A DNA stretch of 64,000 nt from Rhea pennata (taxonomy: Eukaryota > Chordata > Aves > Rheiformes > Rheidae): the NCBI RefSeq assembly GCF_028389875.1, contig NC_084664.1, positions 39,442,323 to 39,506,322 of the forward strand. The letters are read 5' to 3'. Below the pieces are notes generated by a model, which was given only the letters and a program-made list of their open reading frames with translations, was not told the origin of the DNA and made no database searches. Made by a program: the position numbers and the translations under genes. Positions 10,016 through 19,753 of this stretch are shown here, piece by piece (position 1 is the stretch's first letter; every line of letters starts with the position of its first letter).

Positions 10016-11539
10016 GCCAGGTATTCTTTTTAAGAAAGGAAGGATAAGAGAAGGCTAACACAGTGCAGTACAACTTTTTGTCTAGAAACCGATAGATAGA
10101 ATATGAAATATCTTCATTCCTACTATAGCACTGCTCATTTGAGACTTGAACATTTAATTTAAAGCAATCTGATGGCTGCCCAAGAAGAGAAAATAGTGTG
10201 ACCTTACGTGGCAACAGTGTTAGTGTTTCTACCAAGACAACACCATAAAGGTGAACTAAGTGAACATCTGCTTATATTTAAATTGTACTTTAAAAAAGAA
10301 TTTCCTGTGAAACATACGCTCATGCATGTGTATGTGCATATACGTGAGAGTAAGCTCCAACTCATTTCACTGGAGCAGATTCACATGTGTTTTTATACCC
10401 ATATAACATGGTCATACTAATATAGAGAGTAGCATGAGTAGACTTAAAAGATTTGACTATTTGAACGTATAGGGAAGGGAAATATAGGTGAGAGATGTTT
10501 ACTCATATTTTTGAGAAATTCTTGGGAGTCTAGTAATCATGCTTTCATTGGAGGTGAGAGTGTATAGAATGCTTTTCCACTGACTTTGAGTGACGAATGT
10601 GTAAGAAATTCTTGATGGAAAAGATTATAAGCTTTCCATGTTCTTTTTTATTGCTTTTAAAATGAGTAAGGCTGGTTTAAAAAGTAGACATTCCATTCAC
10701 CTTGAAGATGTGTTTTTATAGTTGTGTAGTGTGTGCTTTTCTTTTTGAAATTCTATTTTTGTGTTGTTTGCCTGTTGTCTTTAACACAGTGATTCAGATA
10801 TCAAAATATTTGTTTAAAAATTATTGCTCACATTAATGCACCAAATTATTTTTAACACTCATGCATCTGAGAGCACTAGCTGGCCTCAACATTGGTATAA
10901 GCAGCCATTATGCAGATCTCCCTCTTTTAGCTCTACCACTTTATCACACCTCACAGCTGCCTACCAGCTCCAGTCCTGAAAAAGGAAGCTATTTTTTTTT
11001 CTGGAATGCTTTTAAATAACTGAAGTTTGTATATGCTGCAAACCAACCATATAATTTATAAGCAAGGAGGAGGAGGAGGAGGAGAAGAGCGACACTGTTT
11101 AAAAGACAGACTATGTTCTGGTTAATCTTCCCATTTCCTTGCTGTTTCAATCTTTTTTTAAAACCGAAGGACTTTTAATATCTTGAAGAACAGGTTCAAA
11201 CACTGATACTGAAGGTTACTGCTTTTCCTTACTCTTGCTACTTTTTATTTTCTTTCATTTTGTCTGGAAAGGAGGAAAAATAGATAAGAGAGATCATTGA
11301 CTAGTTTTAGTTTCTCTTATTGGCAAGATGAATGCTAAACTATTAACAACTTCCTGCAATGCATTACTTAGTTATGTGTAAACAAATTAGATAATGTATT
11401 TTAGGAACTAAATCATGTAATTTTGACATGAACTTCCAGGTTTTAAATCAATTTTGAAGACGGATCTAGTTGATTTTTTTCTCCTCTACTTTTCAAAATG
11501 TAGCCTGAAAGATGCAGAACAGGCCTAAGAATATTTAGA
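10016..11539. other. Spacer of the inverted duplication, right part
   Basis: A+T-rich sequence with no recognised gene or element. I could not find a 3' LTR of the ERV-L-like element. A short (GGA)n tract lies at about 11066-11084. Confidence 0.4.
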
Positions 11540-11910
11540 ATGACAGAGATATTCACATTAGGAGGCCTTGGTGAAAGTGGCCAGTGGCAGTTCCCACCTT
11601 TTACAGGCAGCCTTTGCAACTTCCTCCCTCCTGCGTCTGGCACCGGTGACACCTTCTCTGTCTCTGGATACAAAGTGCTGCAGATCTGGGCAACGAGAAT
11701 GAGGAACAAGGGAGAGGCAGAACTGCCTCAGGGAGCAGAACCGTGGGTTCTCCAGGGTTTCTCTTCCTCACTCTCCAGGTCTGCATTACTGCTTTCCGGA
11801 GGAGAGAAGCAGTGCTGAGGGCCCTGGTGATAAGCGAAGGAGGGAGAGTCTCGGGCACAGCACTGCCTTTCTGTTCGCAGCCTGCGGACCTGCAGGATAG
11901 CCTCTTATTA
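11540..11910. other. G+C-richer block just inside the right arm
   Basis: About 370 bp of clearly higher G+C than its surroundings, ending about 110 bp before the inner edge of the right arm. Several overlapping ORFs (75-110 codons) exist on both strands, but none shows a domain. AG|GT junction-like sequences such as CTCTCCAG/GTCTGC occur without clear exon logic. It may be an old non-coding exon or an unknown repeat. Confidence 0.3.
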
Positions 11911-12104
11911 AAAGATGAGAAAAAAGGAAACATCAGCAGCTACGCTGGGCATGATCGGCTTCACGACTAAGTGGGTTGTGGGGCATATGATATATCTTGC
12001 TGTTAGGAATAGGAATGTTAGCTTCCAAGTTGCAAGCGCACAAGAGGAGATGTTCTACAGGCAGAGGGAAAAATTCCTCTCAAAGGCGAATGACTGATGT
12101 TTCT

Positions 12105-12300
12105 CTTCCAACTGAGAGGACACTTCAAGTGAGGTTCCAACAGGGTTTGTTCTGAGGCCATTTCTATTCAAGATTATAATGAAGAACTTGGATAGAGGGA
12201 GGGAGGCTCTGCTTCCCCAAGTTATGAATAAGAGCAAGCCAGAAGAGAGTGCAAGCACTGGGAAGGGCAGGCCTCTCTTGGTAACCTGGAATCACGCGCA
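12105..12300 (+). pseudogene. CR1-type LINE reverse transcriptase relic (right arm copy)
   Basis: A plus-strand frame reads EVPTGFVLRPFLFK and then MKNLDRG, corresponding to the conserved RT block seen intact at about 18610-18690 in this window ([10 protein letters not shown] and SDLDEG). It is a short, decayed internal piece without 3' tail, duplicated together with the arm. Confidence 0.5.
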
Positions 12301-12566
12301 TTACACTGGGTAAATTCCCTGTTTTTGACAAAGCTTATGTGATTGTAAGAAGGAGCCAGTTTGTGCGTGGCAACTGCTTGAAGCATGGCATCCTGATTTA
12401 ACTGACATCGGTGTGAGTTTTAATACTGACAGGAGGCTTTTGCTTGAACTTTTGCTCAAAGTGTAACATTAATTTCTCTGAAAGTTTTGTTTTGTACTGT
12501 ATTTTTTGTTCTGAAGTTCATGGTAATCATTAATCATGCATAAAAGTAATTATTATAATCATAATA

Positions 12567-12590
12567 ATTTGTCATAATAATATGACAAAT
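12567..12590. repeat. Hairpin palindrome at the arm deletion junction
   Basis: ATTTGTCATA, a 4-nt loop, then TATGACAAAT: a perfect 10-bp stem. It sits exactly where the right arm lacks the 470-bp block present in the left arm, suggesting a palindrome-mediated deletion or templated end joining. Confidence 0.75.
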
Positions 12591-13130
12591 GTAGCTACCT
12601 GATTCAAATTAGTTATTTTTTATATTGCTATGAGTAAAGAACCCTGAGTGCAATTATTAGCATTTAAGAAAATCCATCCCATCTGTAATTCTGCTGAGGA
12701 ATCTCTGGAAATGTTTTCATCTCCTGCGTGGCCGTTTACTGTCCTTGCTTCATTACTTCTAACATCCGATTTAATCACGTCTCTTTTTCTTCTGAGCGCT
12801 TCTGAACTGGAATTGATGGTCTACCTTTCCAAATATAATACCCTTGTCTTCTATTTGATTTTAAATAAAAGATTGAGAATTGTTTGCTTTTTATAGTTAG
12901 TCCTGGCGTGCTACTGTCTTTAGAAAAGTTAAATATATAGCTATTTCTTTCTGGTTGCTTTGCCAAGCTCCTTTTAAGAAGGCTTTTATTTACCTTGGAG
13001 ATTTATTTAATCATTGTGCCAGACACCTTTTAAGACTAAGGAACTCCCAGATAGTGTTTTTCAGTCTGTGTCTGTGGCCTCTGAAGGCTGCTTGGATTAT
13101 CTCCTAGTGGTCTGTAACAAGTAGCTGAAA

Positions 13131-15817
13131 AGGCCAAGCCCATTGCAGATAGTCAGGATACTCTCTGTGGTTGCCTGGTGTGTCTCCATTGGGTTTAGGC
13201 ATGCATTAAATCAAAGAAGGTTGGCTGTTTTGCTACCTTTTGGGAACAGACACTTCAATTTGGTTCTGATGGGCAAATTTGCCAGTAATAGAGTTACTTT
13301 TGATATCTGATGTGTAATGCATTATGTATCCTAAAAATAAGAGTACTTTTGCAATTTGTATAATATGGAATAAGTGTGTGTTACACATTTCATTGTCATG
13401 TGTCTTGTTGACTATGAGCTGGTCTATTCCTGTCCATTAGGCTGCCTGTCATGGATCATTCAACGTGCACCTTAGGATTCCCAGTGACTGTTGGTTTTAA
13501 AAATTTAGTTTTGGACAGTTTAAGCAATTTCAAGTTTTTGTTAGGGAGGTATCCTAATCTACTCCAGCCTCCTACTAGTGCAGGCTTTTCTATATTCTTG
13601 TAAGTTTCCACATGTAGAATATCAAAGATAGTCAATTCTGTAAGGCTTGAAACTGTTCTACCTTGTATTCTTCTGAATAGACACTCCAGTCCAAAAATAT
13701 AGGTCTCCTTGAGATTTTATTTTCTCTTTTCCACACCTGAAGTTAACATTGTACACCAGGCTATACATTGAGTATATATATTTAACTCAGACTAAATGTC
13801 TCCATTCTGTTTCCTTCAGCATTTCTTACAAATACTTCTTTTCAAAGTGATCCTCAAAGGGATTACTTAGTAAGTTTTCACATTATAAACTTATTCCAAG
13901 CAGAATTTACACACCTGAAAAGCAAACTGGAAATACAGAATTTCTGTTTATTTAAGTCTGCTGAGTGGCTTAAGAAGTGAGGGTAAGTGAAGCATTTAGT
14001 ACATAAACAACTACAAATTAGTCTTTTACCATTCATTCCAATGTCACTCACAAGTCCTCCCAGTCTGCTCAAGTACCCGCCGCATAGAATATTTCTTCCT
14101 GAGACGTATCTAGAGATCATAGAAACGTGTGATTGCAGCAGTTGCCAGCATGTCTAACCCAAATTAGTTACCTGTTACAACACAGGCAGACAGCGTACAC
14201 TTCAGTGTGGCAAGTGCCCTGAGTAAATGTCCTCTGCTCCATGCGAGAGCAGTGTCTGTGCTGCTGCAGCTTTGCTGCGACTGGTAATCTGGGTGGCCCT
14301 AAATAAAATGTGTGTTGGGTTTACCAGAAAGCATTGCAATCCTCTCCTTGGGTTGCTGTACAGACGTATCTTTTATGTGTATATATAGAATTAATCACCC
14401 TATAAATCAAATCTTTCTATATAGAAACCATGTGGGATTTTTTTTAATCTTTAAAAATTTGGGATATGTAGCTATTTGTTAGTGTGTCATTCATTAAACA
14501 ATTGCCTACAGCAAGGTAGGTCCGTGATCCAAAGAGATTTGTCTGTAAACTGGGATGTTATAATGTGAGGAAGCAATAAAATGAAGCTAGTTGATATGAG
14601 ATGTAAGAAGAACATTTAAAGGATGCATTTTAATATCTAATATGATAAATGTTGGGTTTTTTTTCCATAGCTGATAGCTACGGATAGGCGGATTGGAGAA
14701 ATGTCAAATTTGCATTCACCTTTTCAGATGAATGTAAAATCTTCTTACTGTAATGTTTCTTTTTTTATCCTTTATTTATGCAATTTGCTGCATTCTGAAA
14801 CTCTTATTTATCACAAAATTGAATGCATACCAAAATAAAACAGAATGCATCTGCATTCATCTGTCACCATGATACTATCTTGTGCAATTCCCCGCTGCCC
14901 TTTCTGCTTCTAATGGCAGAAGAGCTTACTTTACTATTTATTCACCCTTAATATCTGGTGTTCTTCTCATGAATCATGTTGACAATAAGTTAAATTCAAA
15001 ATACATTTTATCTTTACATGAGATTAGTTTTTGCCTCTTCTGCAGTTTGAAAGTATATAAGCAAACACAGATTTTAATTTGGTCATTTTTCTTGTTTTCT
15101 TTTTAATAGTTCTATGATCTTTCTTACTGTGACTCCCACTTACTTTCCTAAATGGCTTATTCAAATATCACCTGATCCCCAGCTTTATTTCGTTAGTTTT
15201 GATCTACTTAACTCTTTTTAGCTCTGTTTTTGCACCTATGCTAATTCTCTTGCTCCTCAGTTCTTTCAGTCCTTTCAATGCATTTTTTGCCTATTCATAC
15301 TGACACTCGTGTTTTGACTTCCTTAAATCTGTGAGTATTAGTAATTCTCTTGATTTGGAAGAACTGCATACATTTTTTTCATTGGCTTATATATGCTAAA
15401 ATAAACTTATCTGCTTCACTTCTCTATTGGTAACAACTCACACAAGGTTTGCTTAAAAATTGATTCCAAAGCAAAAAAATAGAGGCTTCACAAAATGAAG
15501 TTCTAAGCAGAATGTATGCATAATTACACCCTGAACTATTATTAATACAATGTTACGGAATCTGTTGGGATGCAGGCTGCCTCAGTCAGTTTATCTGACA
15601 TGCATTAAGATGGAAATTTAATTGTTATTATTGCAAGGACTTACTGCAATGACTCAAACTAAGATTAAAAGCGTGTATAATATTCTGAGTGAATATAGTT
15701 AGTATACTCCTAAATAGAGCAGAATGTGCACATATATGTATTCATGTTTGTATTTGGCTTATTATTTGGAGCACTTGAGCTGCTGTACTTCAAGACTGTA
15801 GTATTTGTTCTATTGCC
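13131..15817. other. Non-coding stretch, nothing recognised
   Basis: A+T-rich sequence with short chance ORFs only (for example 13878-14120 minus and 14882-15106 plus). No repeat family or RNA gene is recognised. Confidence 0.45.
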
Positions 15818-15900
15818 AGGACAAATTGCTTGCTCTTTCTGCATCAGTATCCCCATTTTAAAATGGGGATATTAGGTATATTCTTAATACTATAATAAAT
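15818..15900 (+). repeat. MIR-like CORE-SINE relic
   Basis: The order CAAATTGCTTGCTCTTTCTG, CATCAGTATCCCC, AAAATGGGGATA then ATTAGGTAT follows the well-known MIR 3' half (CTCAGTTTCCCC...AAAATGGGGATAATAATA). MIR elements are ancient tRNA-derived SINEs retained at low level in birds. A 24-bp perfect palindrome (15848-15871, centred on TTTTAAAA) has arisen inside it by substitution. Confidence 0.55.
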
Positions 15901-18487
15901 AATGTTAGTAAAACAAAGATAAATTATTATCCATTGGCCTGATTACCATCTCATTTATATCAATATAATTATACTAAAAATTATTAGTGCCAATATTTGA
16001 TATTTTTTCTTAATTTCCTTGAAAAAATTGTCTTCTATAATCGTTAGAAAATTCAAAAGATATTAATTTATTGAGCTGTAGTAAGTGGTTTAGTGCATAA
16101 AATTATTTACTATACTTCTCTTTTTCTAGCTGTGTCTATTAGGTTACTTGTATTGTGGTGATGTTGATAATGAGTCAGTGTCTCGAAATACAAATGAATA
16201 ATAAAAGTATGATCCCTTCCAAAAAGAGATTAAAATCTCAGCATCAGTTCACAGTTCTAGATACGATTGATGATGTATGAAAATTTTAAAATACAGTATC
16301 AGAGTTTCCATCCATACCACTCATTAATACCTTGCAAAATAACTTCTTAAGACAAACATCAATCAAATTTCATCACCGCTATGTTTCTAAAAGCTTCTGG
16401 TGAAGCCATCTGCTTGCTACATAGCTATATTTAGTAGGTTGCTTTATGGCAAATATCAACAGTCTGTTTGGATTAAGTCTAAGCATTCATCTAGTAAAAC
16501 AGAATAAATCTGTAGGCTGTGGACTTTTAAAACATATAATAATATCAGACAATATAGCCAATCTGCAGCACATCTCAAAGTGTAAACCATTTTTATTAAT
16601 CTCCTGTCTATCCTATAAGCGGGCGAGAAGGCCAGGATACAGTAGCAACTGCTAGGGGGAATATACCAATAGTGTGCATTGCAGTATAAAGGAATATTTA
16701 GTACTATGTATTATCATATACAGGCTGAATCAAATTGTTTCTTTATTTGATTTAAATCTTTACTGTTTTATGTGAGAGAGATACTTTCCATCTTGTTCAG
16801 AGTACAGTGGTCTTTAGAAGCTTGAATTACTGCAGTTTCTTTATTGGGGAAACTTATAATCAAAGGTAAACTATGTTGAAAGGAGTGGAAGTCAAAGATC
16901 CTGCATTCTACTCCATTGCAAAGGAACAAGTCAAATTTTTGAAAAGTAACCAATACTTAAAATGACTGTAGTTTTGGTGCCCACTGAGAGATATCTGGAT
17001 GTCGGTCTTCAGAACTTTGGCTATCTCCCCAGTGTCCTCAGCAAGAATTGTGCTGTCTTTTGACAATGAGACGGTGCATTCTAAATTTGAGTATTAAAGG
17101 TAGTGACACTTTCTAATGAGTTGATCATAGGTCCCTTCAGATATCTTGATAGAAAAGTGAAATAGAAATAACATGGAAATGTAGTTGAACTAAATTAATA
17201 TTTGTGCCTAAATTAATTTTTGTATATTCCTTTTAATTATATTATATAAATTATATTCAGTGGTAATTTTCTACTTGGAGCTACACAAGCAGACTGGAAT
17301 TTAGCAGTTGATTTTAGTAGAGTGTAGCACTTGAGTGGGTTTCTTGGGGTAACCACAGAGGAGAAGATTGACCGAACTGACACTGACTTATGTCGATTCA
17401 GACTGGAAACAGGAAAAGAGTGTATGGAAAAAACAGCAGGCAGACAAACAACAGAAACAGGGATAATGTGTCTCTAAAAAACCTTACACATTTTGGAAAG
17501 TTTCTAGTTAAAATAGCGGTTGCAACTTTGATCATAGAATTTGTATTTTCTCTTGAGCCCTGTTTTGTTCAAGGAAATTGAATTTGTATATTCTTCACAT
17601 AACCAAAACCCCTAAACTTTATCATCAGTTTTTGATCCTAATGGGTATGTCCTGAAAGAAACTGAATTTTGGCTCTACTTCAGTTTAATGTTATAGCATT
17701 ATTTGGTAATTCTCCAGTACCTTTCATCTAAGCTTACAAAACCTACTTACAAAAAGTTGTTAAAGGAATATTAGGAACATTGCAAAGCTAAGCACTAAAA
17801 AAATACACAAAACATTGCTTACTTATGATAGAGCAATTTCCTTTAGCTGTTCTATGTGTATGCATTATGATATAGTCTGAAATTGCACAGTCACAGTCTG
17901 TTTCTTCACAAGGGTCATGCAGTAGTCAGGAGAAACATGGGCAGCGCTTACTTGTGAGGAAGTACTTGATAGTTCATTTCCTCCTAAGAGTTTGATATAC
18001 AGCTGTCTAGGTTATTGCTGAGTGTACCTCAGTCTGTCAGTTAGGTTTCTTCTGAACATTGGTTTGTTCCCTAATTAGTAATATGTATTTCATCTGTCCA
18101 AAGTTGAAGCTATGTCAGCGCAGGTTTGCAACTTGAAACCTTCCAGATGCCAAGTGTCAAAGGACAACCAGTATTCCTGAGCGAGCCAGGGCTCCCAGCC
18201 ACATGCCGTGTGGATGGCATGATGACGACTGATGCACAGATTAGCAGTGGGAAGGCAGCTAAGAACAGCATTTGAAATAACACTCATCAGGGCAGCAACA
18301 CATAATTTCTACATCACAAGACTCCTTTCTTTTCTTATAGTCCTCTGCCTAACTTGCTGCATAGTTTTCTATTTCTGCAGTGAGAAATGACTGTGCGGAA
18401 AATCAGCTCGGTCACCATATTCATCCTGTGCACTAGCCATTGCAGGGGTTATATGATCATGTAATTAAATACTATATTAATAAAAAT
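15901..18487. other. Non-coding stretch, nothing recognised
   Basis: A+T-rich sequence with no exon, RNA gene or repeat recognised. Only chance ORFs under 70 codons. Confidence 0.45.
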
Positions 18488-18603
18488 CACAGAATCACAG
18501 ACTGATTGAGGTTGGAAGGGACCTCTGGAGATCATCTAGTCCAACCCCCCCTGCTCAAGCAGAGTCACCTAGAACATGTTAGACAGCATCCCATCCAGGC
18601 GGG
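18488..18603 (-). mobile_element. CR1 LINE 3' end (outer, minus-oriented copy, part 1)
   Basis: On the plus strand it begins with the CR1 tail in reverse (CACAGAATCACAGACTGATT) and continues GAGGTTGGAAGGGACC, then CTCAAGCAGAGTCACC, to CATCCAGGCGGGCT. This is the terminal 115 bp of a minus-oriented CR1. The rest of the same copy resumes at 19573 after the interrupting plus-oriented CR1. Confidence 0.9.
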
Positions 18604-19342
18604 CTAGTGGAGTCCCCCAGGGCTCAGTACTGGGTCCCATCTGTTCAACTTCTTCATCAGTGACCTGGATGAGGGGGCAGAGTGCCTCCTCAGCAAGTCT
18701 GCTGATGATACCAAGGTGGGAGGAGTGGCTGAGGGCTGTGCTGCCATTCAGAGAGTCCTGGACAGGCTGGGGAGCTGGGTGGAGAGGAACCTCATGAGGT
18801 TCAACAACGGCAAGTGCAGAGTGCTGCAGCTACGGAAAAATAACCCTAGGCACCAGTATAAGCTGGGGGCTGACCTGCTGGAGAACAGCTCTGCAGAGAA
18901 GAACCTGGGAGTGCTGGTGGATGACAAGTTGACCATGAGCCAGCAGTGTGCCCTTGTGGCCAAGAAGGCCAATGGTCTTCTGGGCTGCATTAGGAAGGGT
19001 GTTGCCAGCAGGTTGAGGGAGGTGATCCTGCCCCTCTGCTCAGCCCTCGTGAGGCCTCATCTCGAGTCCTGTGTCCAGTTCTGGGCTCCCCAGTACAAGA
19101 GAGACATGGAGCTACTGGAGAGAGTCCAGCGTAGGGCTACAAGGGTGATCCGAAGGCTGGAGCATCTGCCCTGTGAGGAACGGCTGCGAGAGCTGGGCCT
19201 CTTCATCCTGGGGAAGAGAAGAATGAGGGGGGGGATCTTATCAATGCCTACAAGTACCTTAAGGGAGGGTGTCAAGGGGATGGGGAAAAACTCTTCTCAG
19301 CTGTCCCCTGTGACAGGGCAAGAGGCAATGGGCAGAAACTGA
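18604..19342 (+). pseudogene. CR1 ORF2 reverse transcriptase fragment
   Basis: Encodes the C-terminal RT part of the CR1 ORF2 protein. The first portion (frame of 18576-18797) carries [11 protein letters not shown] frameshift leads into the frame of 18716-19342. The catalytic ADD motif is seen as SADDTK (about 18690-18715). It is followed by thumb-like sequence ([12 protein letters not shown], then [15 protein letters not shown] and [19 protein letters not shown]) and the [11 protein letters not shown]-terminal block. The long second frame continues past the usual CR1 3' coding end with altered sequence. Truncated at the N-terminus and frameshifted, so not functional. In life the protein copies CR1 RNA into DNA at a nicked target. 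Confidence 0.85.
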
Positions 19343-19572
19343 AGCACAGGAAGTTCCGCCTGACCGTGAGGGGGAATTTCTTCCCTGTGAGAGTGACGGA
19401 GCACTGGACCAGGTTGCCCAGAGAGGTTGTGGAGTCTCCTCTGGAGATCTTCAAGGCCCGCCTGGATGCAACCCTGTCTAACATGCTCTAGGAGACCCTG
19501 CTGAGCAGGGGGGGTTGGACTAGATGATCTCCAGAGGTCCCTTCCAACCTTACTGATTCTGTGATTCTGTGA
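18604..19572 (+). mobile_element. CR1 LINE, 5'-truncated, inserted in another CR1
   Basis: A plus-oriented CR1 starts in the RT domain (GGAGTCCCCCAGGGCTCAGT) and runs to the canonical 3' end: GGTTGGACTAGATGATCTCC, then CAGAGGTCCCTTCC and two copies of ATTCTGTG. CR1 is the dominant avian LINE. It is usually 5'-truncated and ends in an 8-bp microsatellite rather than poly(A), as here. The copy lies inside an older minus-oriented CR1 (18488-18603 plus 19573-19753), giving a clear nesting order. Confidence 0.93.
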
Positions 19573-19753
19573 ATATCTCCAGAGAAGGAGACTCCACAAC
19601 CTCTCTGGACAACCTGTTCCAGTGCTCCGTCACTCTCACAGTAAAGAAATTCCTCTTCGTATTCAGGTGGAACTTCCTGTGGTTCAATTTGTGCCCATTG
19701 CTTCTTGTCCTGTCGCTGGCCACTCCTAAAAAGAGTTTGGCCCCATACCCCAA
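19573..19753 (-). mobile_element. CR1 LINE (outer, minus-oriented copy, part 2)
   Basis: The reverse complement reads as the CR1 segment just upstream of its 3' end: GACAGGACAAGAAGCAATGG, GAAGTTCCACCTG, GTGAGAGTGACGGAGCACTGG, GTTGTGGAGTCTCCTTCTCT. It joins directly to part 1 at 18603 when the plus-oriented CR1 is removed. It is 5'-truncated near 19753 (GGGGTATGGGGCC on the minus strand). Confidence 0.9.

Larger units (their letters stand above)
12023..13130 (-). repeat. Right arm of a large inverted duplication
   Basis: Reverse-complement copy of 5373-6920, with an inner edge at TTCCAAGTTGCAA (12023) and an outer edge near AGCTGAAAAGG (about 13130). Apart from the missing 470-bp block and a few small indels, differences are rare. 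Divergence rises only next to the missing block. The spacer between arms is about 5.1 kb (6921-12022). If transcribed through, the RNA could fold into a hairpin with more than 1 kb of near-perfect double strand. Confidence 0.9.
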
